64,000 nt of DNA, taken from assembly GCA_958298945.1 (NCBI GenBank), contig CATQJD010000111.1, positions 1,364,001 to 1,428,000 on the forward strand, written 5' to 3'. The notes below the pieces were generated by a model. The model was not told the origin of the DNA. It worked only from the letters and a program-made list of their open reading frames with translations, and ran no database searches. Below, in pieces: positions 13,521 to 28,175 of this stretch (position 1 is its first letter; every line of letters starts with the position of its first letter). Origin of the DNA: Atherix ibis. Lineage: Eukaryota > Arthropoda > Insecta > Diptera > Athericidae. A program made the position numbers and the translations under genes.

Positions 13521-14960
13521 TAAACATACTACTTCATATTATTCTTAAACATACTACTTCATATTCCTCTTAAACATACAACTTCATATTCCTCTTAAAC
13601 ATACTACTTCATTTATCTCTTAAACATACTACTTCATATTCCTCTTAAATATACTACTTCATATTCCTCTTAAACATACTACTTCATATTCCTGTTAAAC
13701 ATACTATTTCATATTCCTCTTAAACATACTACTCCATATTCCTCTTAAACATACTACTTCATATTCCTCTTAAACATACTACTGCATATTCCATAAAAAT
13801 ATACTACTTCATATTCCTTTTAAACATACTACTTCATATTCCTCTTAAATATACTACTTCATATTCCTCTTAAATATACTACTTCATATTCCTCCTAAAC
13901 ATACTACTTCATATTTCTCTTAAACATGCTACTTCATATTCCTCTTAAATATACTACTTCATATTCGTCTTAAACATACTACTTCATATTCCTCTTAAAC
14001 ATACTACTTCATATTCCTTTTAAACATACTACTTCATATTACTCTTAAACAGACTACTTCATATTCGTTTTAAACATACTACTTCATATTCCTCTTAACC
14101 ATACTACTTCATATTCCTTTTAAATATACTACTTCATATTCCTCTTAAATATAATACTTCATATTCCTCTTAATTATACTACTTCATTGTCCTCTTAAAT
14201 ATACTACTTCATATTCCTCTTAAATGTACTACTTCATATTTCTCTTAAACATACTACTTCATATATCTCTTAAACGTACTACTTCTTATTACTCTTAAAT
14301 ATACTACTTCATATTACTCTTAAACATACTACTTCATATTCCTCTTAAACATACCACTTCATATTCCTTTTAAACATACTACTTCATATTCCTCTTAAAC
14401 ATACTACTTCATATTCCTCTTAAACATACTACTTCATATTCCTCTTAAACATACTACTTCATATTCCCCTTAAATATACTACTTCATATTCCTCTTAAAC
14501 ATACTACTTCATATTACTCTTAAATATACTACTTCATATTACTCTTAAACATACTACTTCATATTCCTCTTAAACATACTACTTCATATTCCTCTTAAAC
14601 ATACTACTTCATATTCCTCTTAAACATACTACTTCATATTCCTCTTAAACATACTACTTCATATTCCTCTTAAATATACTACTTCATATTCTTCTTAAAT
14701 ATACTACTTCATACGTGTATTCTTCTTAAATATACTACTTCATATTACTCTTAAATATACTACTTCATATTACTCTTAAATATACTACTTCATATTACTC
14801 TTAAACATACTACTTCATATTCCTCTTAAACATACTACTTCATATTCCTCTTAAACATACTACTTCATATTCCTCTTAAACATACTACTTCATATTCCTC
14901 TTAAACATACTACTTCATATTCCTCTTAAACATACTACTGCATATTCCTCTTAAACATAC
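13131..14960 (+). repeat. HOR family C, copy 1 (1,830 bp)
   Basis: This is a tandem partner of 14961-16690. TACTCCATATTACTC is at 13131 and 14961 (offset 1,830). TACTAATATACTATTTC is at 13369 and 15199 (1,830). AAACATGCTAC is at 13922 and 15727 (1,805, one unit fewer). CATTGTCCTC is at 14186 and 15990. A 31-bp unit at 14711 and a run of TACTCTTAAATATAC units at 14.73-14.8 kb are private to this copy. Confidence 0.9.
14701..14731 (+). repeat. 31-bp unit with CGTGTA insertion
   Basis: Between CTTCATA and TTCTTCTT there are six extra bases, CGTGTA (ACGTGTAT at 14713). I saw this insertion only once in the window. It brings two G residues and a CpG into a G-poor strand, which makes it a good single-copy landmark. 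Its origin is unknown. The sister copy near 16.53 kb lacks it. Confidence 0.88.
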
Positions 14961-16690
14961 TACTCCATATTACTCTTAAATATACTACTTCATATTACTC
15001 TTAAACATACTACTTCATATAACTCTTAAATATACTACTTCATATTACTCTTAAATATACTACTTCATATTCCTCTTAAATATACTACTTCATATTCCTC
15101 TTATGTATACTACTTCATATTCCTCTTAAATATACTACTTCATATTCCTCTTAAACATACAACTTCATATTCCTCTTAAACATACTACTTCATATTCCTA
15201 CTAATATACTATTTCATATTGCTCTTAAATATACTACTTCATATTCCTCTTAAATATACTACTTCATATTCCTCTTAAATATACTACTTCATATTCCTCT
15301 TAAATATACTACTTCATATTCCCCTTAAATATACTACTTCATATTCCTCTTAAACATACTACTTCATATTATTCTTAAACATACTACTTCATATTCCTCT
15401 TAAACATACTACTTCATTTATCTCTTAAACATACTACTTCATATTCCTCTTAAATATACTACTTCATATTCCTCTTAAACATACTACTTCATATTCCTGT
15501 TAAACATACTATTTCATATTCCTCTTAAACATACTACTTCATATTCCTCTTAAACATACTACTTCATATTCCTCTTAAACATACTACTGCATATTCCATA
15601 AAAATATACTACTTCATATTCCTTTTAAACATACTACTTCATATTCCTCTTAAATATACAACTTCATATTCCTCTTAAATATACTACTTCATATTCCTCC
15701 TAAACATACTACTTCATATTTCTCTTAAACATGCTACTTCATATTCCTCTTAAATATACTACTTCATATTCGTCTTAAACATACTACTTCATATTCCTCT
15801 TAAACATACTACTTCATATTCCTTTTAAACATACTACTTCATATTACTCTTAAACAGACTACTTCATATTCGTTTTAAACATACTACTTCATATTCCTCT
15901 TAACCATACTACTTCATATTCCTTTTAAATATACTACTTCATATTCCTCTTAAATATAATACTTCATATTCCTCTTAAATATACTACTTCATTGTCCTCT
16001 TAAATATACTACTTCATATTCCTCGTAAATATACTACTTTATATTCCTCTTAAATGTACTACTTCATATTTCTCTTAAACATACTACTTCATATATCTCT
16101 TAAACGTACTACTTCTTATTACTCTTAAATATACTACTTCATATTACTCTTAAACATACTACTTCATATTCCTCTTAAGCATACTACTTCATATTCCTTT
16201 TAAACATACTACTTCATATTCCTCTTAAACATACTACTTCATATTCCTCTTAAACATACTACTTCATATTCCTCTTAAACATACTACTTCATATTCCCCT
16301 TAAATATACTACTTCATATTCCTCTTAAACATACTACTTCATATTACTCTTAAATATACTACTTCATATTACTCTTAAACATACTACTTCATATTCCTCT
16401 TAAACATACTACTTCATATTCCTCTTAAACATACTACCTCATATTCCTCTTAAACATACTACTTCATATTCCTCTTAAACATACTACTTCATATTCCTCT
16501 TAAATATACTACTTCATATTCTTCTTAAATATACTACTTCATATTCTTCTTAAATATACTACTTCATTTTCCTCTTATATATACTACTTCATATTCTTCT
16601 TAAATATACTACTTCATATTCCTCTTAAACATACTACTTCATATTCCTCTTAAACATACTACTTCATATTCCTCCTAATATACTAAGTCA
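14961..16690 (+). repeat. HOR family C, copy 2
   Basis: This copy follows the partner at 13131 directly. The AAAAATATACTAC-bearing unit (TGCATATTCCATAAAAATA) is at 13.78 and 15.59 kb. The offset falls from 1,830 to 1,805 through loss of one unit near 15.4 kb, where the copy-1 units CTTAAACATACAACTTC and CTTAAACATACTACTTC are reduced to one. The right part (from about 15.9 kb) is shared with the next block at 1,356 bp. Confidence 0.88.
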
Positions 16691-17000
16691 TATTCCTCTT
16701 AAACATACTACTTCATATTCCTCTTAAATATACTACTTCATATTCCTCTTAAATATAACACTTCATATTCCTCTTAAATATACTACTTCATATTCCTCTT
16801 AAATATACTACTTCATATTCCTCTTGAACATACTACTTCATATTCCTCTTAAACATACTACTTCATATTCTTCTTAAATATACTACTTCATATTCCTCTT
16901 AAACATACTACTTCGTATTCCTCTTAAACATACTACTTCATATTCCACTTAAACATATGATACTACTTTATATTCCTCTTAAACATACTACTTCATATTC
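15900..17000 (+). repeat. 1,356-bp repeat, copy 1
   Basis: The variants CATTGTCCTC (15990 and 17346) and AAACATATGATACTAC (16951 and 18307) recur at exactly 1,356 bp. This block overlaps the end of family C copy 2. It shows that the crossover that made the next copy did not respect the 1.83-kb boundary. Confidence 0.85.
16951..16980 (+). repeat. 30-bp unit with ATGAT insertion (copy 1 of 3)
   Basis: The unit reads AAACATATGATACTACTTTA, with five extra bases (ATGAT) relative to AAACATACTACTT. Identical units lie at 18307 and 20539. The spacings, 1,356 and 2,232 bp, are exactly the HOR periods of the surrounding blocks, so the insertion arose once and was then copied. It creates a CATATG hexamer. 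Confidence 0.92.
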
Positions 17001-17249
17001 CTCTTAAACATACTACTTCATATTCCTCTAAAATATAAAACTTCATATTCCTTTTAAATATACTACTTCATATTCCTCTTAAATATACTACTCTTCATAT
17101 TCCTTTTAAATATACTACTTCATATTCCTCTTAAACATACTACTTCATATTTCTCTTAAACATGCTACTTCATATTCCTCTTAAATATACTACTTCATAT
17201 TCGTCTTAAACATACTACTTCATATTCCTCTTAAACATACTACTTCATA

Positions 17250-18360
17250 TTCCTCTTAACCATACTACTTCATATTCCTTTTAAATATACTACTTCATAT
17301 TCCTCTTAAATATAATACTTCATATTCCTCTTAAATATACTACTTCATTGTCCTCTTCAATATACTACTTCATATTCCTCGTAAATATACTACTTTATAT
17401 TCCTCTTAAATGTACTACTTCATATTTCTCTTAAACATACTACTTCATATATCTCTTAAACATACTACTTCTTATTACTCTTAAATATACTACTTCATAT
17501 TACTCTTAAACATACTACTTCATATTCCTCTTAAACATACTACTTCATATTCCTTTTAAACATACTACTTCATATTCCTCTTAAACATACTACTTCATAT
17601 TCCTCTTAAACATACTACTTCATATTCCTCTTAAACATACTACTTCATATTCCCCTTAAATATACTACTTCATATTCCTCTTAAACATACTACTTCATAT
17701 TACTCTTAAATATAATACTTCATATTACTCTTAAACATACTACTTCATATTCCTCTTAAACATACTACTTCATATTCCTCTTAAACATACTACTTCATAT
17801 TCCTCTTAAACATACTACTTCATATTCCTCTTAAACATACTACTTCATAATCCTCTTAAATATACTACTTCATATTCTTCTTAAATATACTACTTCATAT
17901 TCTTCTTAAATATACTACTTAATATTCCTCTTATATATACTACTTCATATTCCTCTTAAATATACTACTTCATATTCCTCTTAAACATACTACTTCATAT
18001 TCCTCTTAAACATACTAATTCATATTCCTCCTAATATACTAATTCATATTCTTCTTAAACATACTACTTCATATTCCTCTTAAATATACTACTTCATATT
18101 CCTCTTAAATATAACACTTCATATTCCTCTTAAATATACTACTTCATATTCCTCTTAAATATACTACTTCATATTCCTCTTGAACATACTACTTCATATT
18201 CCTCTTAAACATACTACTTCATATTCTTCTTAAATATACTACTTCATATTCCTCTTAAACATACTACTTCGTATTCCTCTTAAACATACTACTTCATATT
18301 CCACTTAAACATATGATACTACTTTATATTCCTCTTAAACATACTACTTCATATTCCTCT
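17250..18360 (+). repeat. 1,356-bp repeat, copy 2
   Basis: This is the partner of 15.9-17.0 kb. It carries the second ATGAT-insertion unit at 18307. Its second half is at the same time the first half of the 2,232-bp repeat, again showing overlapping duplication events. Confidence 0.85.
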
Positions 18361-19750
18361 TAAACATACTACTTCATATTCCTCTTAAATATATAACTTC
18401 ACATTCCTTTTAAATATACTACTTCATATTCCTCTTAAATATACTACTCTTTATATTCCTCTTAAATATATTACTCTTCATATTCCTCTTAAATATATTA
18501 CTTAATATTCCTCTTAAATATACTACTTCATATTCCTCTTAAATATACTACTTCATATTCCTCTTAAACATACTACTTCATATTTCTCTTAAACATACTA
18601 CTTCAAATTCCTCTTAAATATACTACTTCATATTCCTCCTAAACATACTACTTCATATTTCTCTTAAACATACTACTTCATATTCCTCTTAAACATACTA
18701 CTTCATATTCCTCTTAAACATACTACATCATATTCCTCTTAAACATACTCCTTCATATTCCTTTTAAACATACTACTTCATATTCCTCTTAAACATACTA
18801 CTTCATATTTCTCTTAAACTTACTACTTCATATTCCTCTTTAACATACTACTTCATATTACTCTTAAACATACAACTTCATATTCGTCTTAAACATAATA
18901 CTTCATATTCCTCTTAAATATACTACTTTTTATTCCTTTTAAATATACTACTTCATATTCCTCTTAAATATAATACTTCATATTCCTCTTAAATATACTA
19001 CTTCATATTCCTCTTAAATATACTACTTCATATTCCTCGTAAATATGCTACTTCATATCCCTCTTAAATATACTACTTCATATTCGTCTTAAACTTCTAC
19101 TTCATATTTCTCTTAAACATACTAGTTCATATTACTCTGAAATATACTACTTCATATTACTCTTAAACATACTACTTCATATTCCTCTTAAACATACTAC
19201 TTGATATTCCTTTTAAACATACTACTTCATATTCCTCTTAAGCATACTACTTCATATTCCTCTTAAACGTACTACTTCATATTCCTCTTAAATATACTAC
19301 TTCATATTCCCCTTAAATATACTACTTCATATTCCTCTTAAACATACTACTTCATATTCCTCTTTAACATACTACTTCATATTCCTCTTAAACATACTAC
19401 TTCATATTCCTTTTAAACATACTACTTCATATTCCTTTTAAACATACTACTTCATATTACTCTTAAACGTACAAGTTCATATTCGTCTTAAACATAATAC
19501 TTCATATTCCTCTTAAACATACTACTTTACATTCCCCTTAAATATACTACTTCATATTCCTCTTAAACATACTACTTCATATTCCTCTTAAATATACTAC
19601 TTCATATTCCTCCTAAACATACTACTTCATATTTCTCTTAAACATACTACTTCATATTCCTCTTAAACATACTACTTCATATTCCTCTTAAACATACTAC
19701 TTCATATTCCTCTTAAACATACTCCTTCATATTCCTTTTAAACATACTAC
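17520..19750 (+). repeat. HOR family D, copy 1 (2,232 bp)
   Basis: Markers recur at a constant offset of 2,232 bp. TCCTTTTAAAC is at 17551 and 19783, CATAATCCTC at 17846 and 20078, AAACATATGATACTAC at 18307 and 20539, and CTTAAACTTCTACTTC at 19088 and 21320. It includes two adjacent 27-bp units (TACTACTCTTTATATT and TTACTCTTCATATT) near 18.45 kb. An offset that does not vary over this length indicates a recent tandem duplication. Confidence 0.93.
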
Positions 19751-21980
19751 TTCATATTCCTCTTAAACATACTACTTCATATTCCTTTTAAACATACTAC
19801 TTCATATTCCTCTTAAACATACTACTTCATATTCCTCTTAAACATACTACTTCATATTCCTCTTAAACATACTACTTCATATTCCCCTTAAATATACTAC
19901 TTCATATTCCTCTTAAACATACTACTTCATATTACTCTTAAATATACTACTTCATATTACTCTTAAACATACTACTTCATATTCCTCTTAAACATACTAC
20001 TTCATATTCCTCTTAAACATACTACTTCATATTCCTCTTAAACATACTACTTCATATTCCTCTTAAACATACTACTTCATAATCCTCTTAAATATACTAC
20101 TTCATATTCTTCTTAAATATACTACTTCATATTCTTCTTAAATATACTACTTAATATTCCTCTTATATATACTACTTCATATTCCTCTTAAATATACTAC
20201 TTCATATTCCTCTTAAACATACTACTTCATATTCCTCTTAAACATACTACTTCATATTCCTCCTAATATACTAATTCATATTCCTCTTAAACATACTACT
20301 TCATATTCCTCTTAAATATACTACTTCATATTCCTCTTAAATATAACACTTCATATTCCTCTTAAATATACTACTTCATATTCCTCTTAAATATACTACT
20401 TCATATTCCTCTTGAACATACTACTTCATATTCCTCTTAAACATACTACTTCATATTCTTCTTAAATATACTACTTCATATTCCTCTTAAACATACTACT
20501 TCGTATTCCTCTTAAACATACTACTTCATATTCCACTTAAACATATGATACTACTTTATATTCCTCTTAAACATACTACTTCATATTCCTCTTAAACATA
20601 CTACTTCATATTCCTCTTAAATATATAACTTCACATTCCTTTTAAATATACTACTTCATATTCCTCTTAAATATACTACTCTTTATATTCCTCTTAAATA
20701 TATTACTCTTCATATTCCTCTTAAATATATTACTTAATATTCCTCTTAAATATACTACTTCACATTCCTCTTAAATATACTTTTTCATATTCCTCTTAAA
20801 CATACTACTTCATATTTCTCTTAAACATACTACTTCATATTCCTCTTAAATATACTACTTCATATTCCTCCTAAACATACTACTTCATATTTCTCTTAAA
20901 CATACTACTTCATATTCCTCTTAAACATACTACTTCATATTCCTCTTAAACATACTACATCATATTCCTCTTAAACATACTCCTTCATATTCCTTTTAAA
21001 CATACTACTTCATATTCCTCTTAAACATACTACTTCATATTTCTCTTAAACTTACTACTTCATATTCCTCTTTAACATACTACTTCATATTACTCTTAAA
21101 CATACAACTTCATATTCGTCTTAAACATAATACTTCATATTCCTCTTAAATATACTACTTTATATTCCTTTTAAATATACTACTTCATATTCCTCTTAAA
21201 TATAATACTTCATATTCCTCTTAAATATACTACTTCATATTCCTCTTAAATATACTACTTCATATTCCTCGTAAATATGCTACTTCATATCCCTCTTAAA
21301 TATACTACTTCATATTCGTCTTAAACTTCTACTTCATATTTCTCTTAAACATACTAGTTCATATTACTCTGAAATATACTACTTCATATTACTCTTAAAC
21401 ATACTACTTCATATTCCTCTTAAACATACTACTTGATATTCCTTTTAAACATACTACTTCATATTCCTTTTAAACATACTACTTCATATTCCTCTTAAAC
21501 GTACTACTTCATATTCCTCTTAAATATACTACTTCATATTCCCCTTAAATATACTACTTCATATTCCTCTTAAACATACTACTTCATATTCCTCTTTAAC
21601 ATAATACTTCATATTCCTCTTACACATACTACTTCATATTCCTTTTAAACATACTACTTCATATTCCTTTTAAACATACTACTTCATATTACTCTTAAAC
21701 GTACAAGTTCATATTCGTCTTAAACATAATACTTCATATTCCTCTTAAACATACTACTTTACATTCCCCTTAAATATACTACTTCAAATTCCTCTTAAAC
21801 ATACTACTTCATATTCCTCTTAAATATACTACTTCATATTCCTCCTAAACATACTACTTCATATTTCTCTTAAACATACTACTTCATATTCCTCTTAAAC
21901 ATACTACTTCATATTCCTCTTAAACATACTACTTCATATTCCTCTTAAACATACTCCTTCATATTCCTTTTAAACATACT
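19751..21980 (+). repeat. HOR family D, copy 2 (2,232 bp)
   Basis: This copy abuts copy 1. Few single-base differences separate the copies, for example CTTCACATTCC near 20.76 kb where copy 1 has CTTCATATTCC. Its right half (from about 20.7 kb) is the start of the block that recurs at 59.3 kb. Confidence 0.92.
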
Positions 21981-24748
21981 ACTTCATATTCCTCTTAAAC
22001 ATACTACTTCATATTTCTCTTAAACTTACTACTTCATATTCCTCTTTAACATACTACTTCAAATTCCTCTTAAAAATACTACTTCATATTCCTTTTAAAC
22101 ATACTACTTCATATTCCTTTTAAACATACTACTTCATATTACTCTTAAACATACAACTTCATATTCGTCTTAAACATAATACTTCATATTCCTCTTAAAC
22201 ATACTACTTTATATTCCTTTTAAATATACTACTTCATATTCCTCTTAAATATAATACTTCATATTCCTCTTAAATATACTACTTCATATTCCTCTTAAAT
22301 ATACTACTTCATATTCCTCGTAAATATGCTACTTCATATCCCTCTTAAATATACTACTTCATATTCGTCTTAAACTTCTACTTCATATTTCTCTTAAACA
22401 TACTAGTTCATATTACTCTGAAATATACTACTTCATATTACTCTTAAACATACTACTTCATATTCCTCTTAAACATACTACTTGACATTCCTTTTAAACA
22501 TACTACTTCATATTCCTCTTAAACATACTACTTCATATTACTCTTAAACATACTACTTCATATTCCTCTTAAACATACTACTTCATATTCCTCTTAAACA
22601 TACTAATTCATATTCCTCTTAAACATACTACTTCATATTCCTCTTAAACATACTACTTCATATTCCTCTTAAATATACTACTTCATATTCTTCTTAAATA
22701 TACTACTTCATATTCCTCTTAAATATACTACTTCCTATTTCTCTTATATATACTACTTCATATTCCTGTTAAATATACTACTTCATATTCCTCTTCAACA
22801 TACTACTTCATATTCCTCTTAAACATACTACTTCATAGTCCTCCTAATATACTACTTCATATTCCTCTTAAATATACTACTTCATATTCCTCTTAAATAT
22901 ACTACTTCATATTCCGCTTAAATATACTACTTTATATTCCTCTTAAATATATTACTTCATATTCCTCTTAAATATACTACTTCATATTCCTCTTAAACAT
23001 ACTACTTCATATTCCTCTTAAACATACTACTTCATATACCTCTTAAATGTATAACTTCATATTCCTCTTAAATATACTACTTCATATTCCTCTTAAATAT
23101 ACTACTCTTCATATTCCTCTTAAATATACTACTTCATATTCCTTTTAAATATACTACTTCATATTCCTCTTAAACATACTACTTCATATTCCTCTTAAAC
23201 ATACTACTTCATATTCCTCTTAAACATACTACTTCGTATTCCTCTTAAACATACTACTTCATATTCCTCTTAAATATACTACTTCATATTCATCTTAAAT
23301 ATACTACTTCATATTCCTCTTAAATATACTACTTCATATTCCTCTTAAATATACTACTTCATATTCCTCTTAAATATACTACTTCATATTCCTCTTAAAT
23401 ATACTACTTCATATTCCTCTTAAACATACTACTTCATAATTGTCTTAAACATACTACTTCATATTCCTCTTAAATATACTACTTCATATTCCTCTTAAAT
23501 ATACTACTTCATATTCCTCTTAAAAATACTACTTCATATTCCTCTTAAATATACTACTTCATATTCCTCCTAAATATACTACTTCATATTCCTCTTAAAC
23601 ATACTACTTCGTATTCCTCTTAAACATACTACTTCATATTCCACTTAAACATACTACTTCATATTCCTCTTAAACATACTACTTCATATTCCTTTTAAAT
23701 ATACTACTTCATATTCCTCTTAAATATTCTACTTCATATTCCTCTTAAATATACTACTCTTCATATTCATCTTAAATATATTACTTCATATTCCTCTTAA
23801 ATATACTACTTCATATTCCTCTTAAATATACTACTTCATATTCCTCTTAAACATACTACTTCATATTCCTCTTAAGCATACTACTTCATATTCCTCTTAA
23901 ACATACTACTTCATATTCCTCTTAAACATACTACTTCATATTCCTCTTAAATATACTACTTCTTATTCCTCTAAAAATATACTACTTCATTTTTCTCTTG
24001 AATATACTACTTCATATTCCTCTTAAATATACTACTTCATATTCCTCTTAAATATACTACATCATATTCCTCTTAAATATACTACTTCATATTCCTCTTA
24101 AACATACTACTTCATATTCGTCTTAAACATACTACTTCATATTCCTACTAAATATACTACATCATATGCCTCTTAAATATACTACTTCCTATTCCTCTTA
24201 AATATACTACTTCATATTCCTCTTAAATATACTACTTCATATTCCTCTTAAATATACTACTTCATATTCCCCTTAAACATACTACTTCATAATCCTCTTA
24301 AACATTCTACTTCATATTCCTCTTAAACATACTACTTCATATTATTTTTAAACATACTACTTCATATTCTTCTTAAACATACTACTTCATATTCCTCTTA
24401 AACATAAAACTTCACATTCCTCTTAAACATACTACTTCATATTCCTCTTAAACATACTACTTCATATTCCTCTTAAACATACTACTTCATATTCCTCTTA
24501 AACATACTAATTCATATTCCTCTTAAACATACTACTTCATATTCCTCTTAAACATACTACTTCATATTCCTCTTAAATATACTACTTCATATTCTTCTTA
24601 AATATACTACTTCATATTCCTCTTATATATACTACTTCCTATTTCTCTTATATATACTACTTCATATTCCTCTTAAATATACTACTTCATATTCCTCGTA
24701 AATATGCTACTTCATATCCCTCTTAAATATACTACTTCATATTCGTCT
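21322..24748 (+). repeat. HOR family E, copy 1 (3,427 bp)
   Basis: The 24-bp marker unit TAAACTTCTACTTC lies at 21322, 22371, 24749 and 25798. It forms pairs spaced 1,049 bp that recur at 3,427 bp. CCTATTTCTCTTATAT is at 22734 and 26161 (offset 3,427), CATAATTGTC at 23435 and 26887 (3,452, one unit more), and AACATAAAACTTCACATT at 24401 and 27853 (3,452). Two families thus meet near 24.65 kb, where TTATATATAC is followed by CCTCGTAAATATGC as at 22.31 kb. Confidence 0.92.
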
Positions 24749-27700
24749 TAAACTTCTACTTCATATTTCTCTTAAACATACTAGTTCATATTACTCTGAA
24801 ATATACTACTTCATATTACTCTTAAACAGACTACTTCATATTCCTCTTAAACATACTACTTGATATTCCTTTTAAACATACTACTTCATATTCCTCTTAA
24901 ACATACTACTTCATATTCCTCTTAAACGTACTACTTCATATTCCTCTTAAATATACTACTTCATATTCCCCTTAAATATACTACTTCATATTCCTCTTAA
25001 ACATACTACTTCATATTCCTCTTTAACATACTACTTCATATTCCTCTTAAACATACTACTTCATATTCCTTTTAAACATACTACTTCATATTCCTTTTAA
25101 ACATACTACTTCATATTACTCTTAAACGTACAAGTTCATATTCGTCTTAAACATAATACTTCATATTCCTCTTAAACATACTACTTTACATTCCCCTTAA
25201 ATATACTACTTCATATTCCTCTTAAACATACTACTTCATATTCCTCTTAAATATACTACTTCATATTCCTCCTAAACATACTACTTCATATTTCTCTTAA
25301 ACATACTACTTCATATTCCTCTTAAGCATACTACTTCATATTCCTCTTAAACATACTACTTCATATTCCTCTTAAACATACTCCTTCATATTCCTTTTAA
25401 ACATACTACTTCATATTCCTCTTAAACATACTACTTCATATTTCTCTTAAACTTACTACTTCATATTCCTCTTTAACATACTACTTCAAATTCCTCTTAA
25501 AAATACTACTTCATATTCCTTTTAAACATACTACTTCATATTCCTTTTAAACATACTACTTCATATTACTCTTAAACATACAACTTCATATTCGTCTTAA
25601 ACATAATACTTCATATTCGTCTTAAACATACTACTTTATATTCCTTTTAAATATACTACTTCATATTCCTCTTAAATATAATACTTCATATTCCTCTTAA
25701 ATATACTACTTCATATTCCTCTTAAATATACTACTTCATATTCCTCGTAAATATGCTACTTCATATCCCTCTTAAATATACTACTTCATATTCGTCTTAA
25801 ACTTCTACTTCATATTTCTCTTAAACATACTAGTTCATATTACTCTGAAATATACTACTTCATATTACTCTTAAACATACTACTTCATATTCCTCTTAAA
25901 CATACTACTTGACATTCCTTTTAAACATACTACTTCATATTCCTCTTAAACATACTACTTCATATTACTCTTAAACATACTACTTCATATTCCTCTTAAA
26001 CATACTACTTCATATTCCTCTTAAACATACTAATTCATATTCCTCTTAAACATACTACTTCATATTCCTCTTAAACATACTACTTCATATTCCTCTTAAA
26101 TATACTACTTCATATTCTTCTTAAATATACTACTTCATATTCCTCTTAAATATACTACTTCCTATTTCTCTTATATATACTACTTCATATTCCTGTTAAA
26201 TATACTACTTCATATTCCACTTCAACATACTACTTCATATTGCTCTTAAACATACTACTTCATAGTCCTCCTAATATACTACTTCATATTCCTCTTAAAT
26301 ATACTACTTCATATTCCTCTTAAATATACTACTTCATATTCCGCTTAAATATACTACTTCATATTCCTCTTAAATATATTACTTCATATTCCTCTTAAAT
26401 ATACTACTTCATATTCCTCTTAAACATACTACTTCATATTCCTCTTAAACATACTACTTCATATACCTCTTAAATGTATAACTTCATATTCCTCTTAAAT
26501 ATACTACTTCATATTCCTCTTAAATATACTACTCTTCATATTCCTCTTAAATATACTACTTCATATTCCTTTTAAATATACTACTTCATATTCCTCTTAA
26601 ATATACTACTTCATATTCCTCTTAAACATACTACTTCATATTCCTCTTAAACATACTACTTCATATTCCTCTTAAACATACTACTTCGTATTCCTCTTAA
26701 ACATACTACTTCATATTCCTCTTAAATATACTACTTCATATTCATCTTAAATATACTACTTCATATTCCTCTTAAATATACTACTTCATATTCCTCTTAA
26801 ATATACTACTTCATATTCCTCTTAAATATACTACTTCATATTCCTCTTAAATATACTACTTCATATTCCTCTTAAACATACTACTTCATAATTGTCTTAA
26901 ACATACTACTTCATATTCCTCTTAAATATACTACTTGATATTCCTCTTAAATATACTACTTCATATTCCTCTTAAAAATACTACTTCATATTCCTCTTAA
27001 ATATACTACTTCATATTCCTCCTAAATATACTACTTCATATTCCTCTTAAACATACTACTTCGTATTCCTCTTAAACATACTACTTCATATTCCACTTAA
27101 ACATACTACTTCATATTCCTCTTAAACATACTACTTCATATTCCTTTTAAATATACTACTTCATATTCCTCTTAAATATTCTACTTCATATTCCTCTTAA
27201 ATATACTACTCTTCATATTCATCTTAAATATATTACTTCATATTCCTCTTAAATATACTACTTCATATTCCTCTTAAATATACTACTTCATATTCCTCTT
27301 AAACATACTACTTCATATTCCTCTTAAACATACTACTTCATATTCCTCTTAAACATACTACTTCATATTCCTCTTAAACATACTACTTCATATTCCTCTT
27401 AAATATACTACTTCTTATTCCTCTAAAAATATACTACTTCATTTTTCTCTTGAATATACTACTTCATATTCCTCTTAAATATACTACTTCATATTCCTCT
27501 TAAATATACTACATCATATTCCTCTTAAATATACTACTTCATATTCCTCTTAAACATACTACTTCATATTCGTCTTAAACATACTACTTCATATTCCTAC
27601 TAAATATACTACATCATATGCCTCTTAAATATACTACTTCCTATTCCTCTTAAATATACTACTTCATATTCCTCTTAAATATACTACTTCATATTCCTCT

Positions 27701-28175
27701 TAAATATACTACTTCATATTCCCCTTAAACATACTACTTCATAATCCTCTTAAACATTCTACTTCATATTCCTCTTAAACATACTACTTCATATTATTTT
27801 TAAACATACTACTTCATATTCTTCTTAAACATACTACTTCATATTCCTCTTAAACATAAAACTTCACATTCCTCTTAAACATACTACTTCATATTCCTCT
27901 TAAACATACTACTTCATATTCCTCTTAAACATACTACTTCATATTCCTCTTAAACATACTAATTCATATTCCTCTTAAACATACTACTTCATATTCCTCT
28001 TAAACATACTACTTCATATTCCTCTTAAATATACTACTTCATATTCTTCTTAAATATACTACTTCATATTCCTCTTATATATACTACTTCCTATTTCTCT
28101 TATATATACTACTTCATATTCCTGTTAAATATACTACTTCATATTCCTCTTCAACATACTACTTCATATTCCTCT
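24749..28175 (+). repeat. HOR family E, copy 2
   Basis: This is the downstream partner of 21322-24748, beginning with the same TAAACTTCTACTTC doublet (24749 and 25798, 1,049 bp apart). The offset grows from 3,427 to 3,452 because one extra consensus unit was gained near 26.6 kb. Its second half (26161-28089) is again duplicated immediately downstream at 1,929 bp. Confidence 0.92.

Noticed and set aside
14711..14721. CGTGTA insertion as a transposon footprint or target-site duplication
   Set aside because: Six bases with no flanking duplication or inverted repeat are not enough to support a mobile-element origin.
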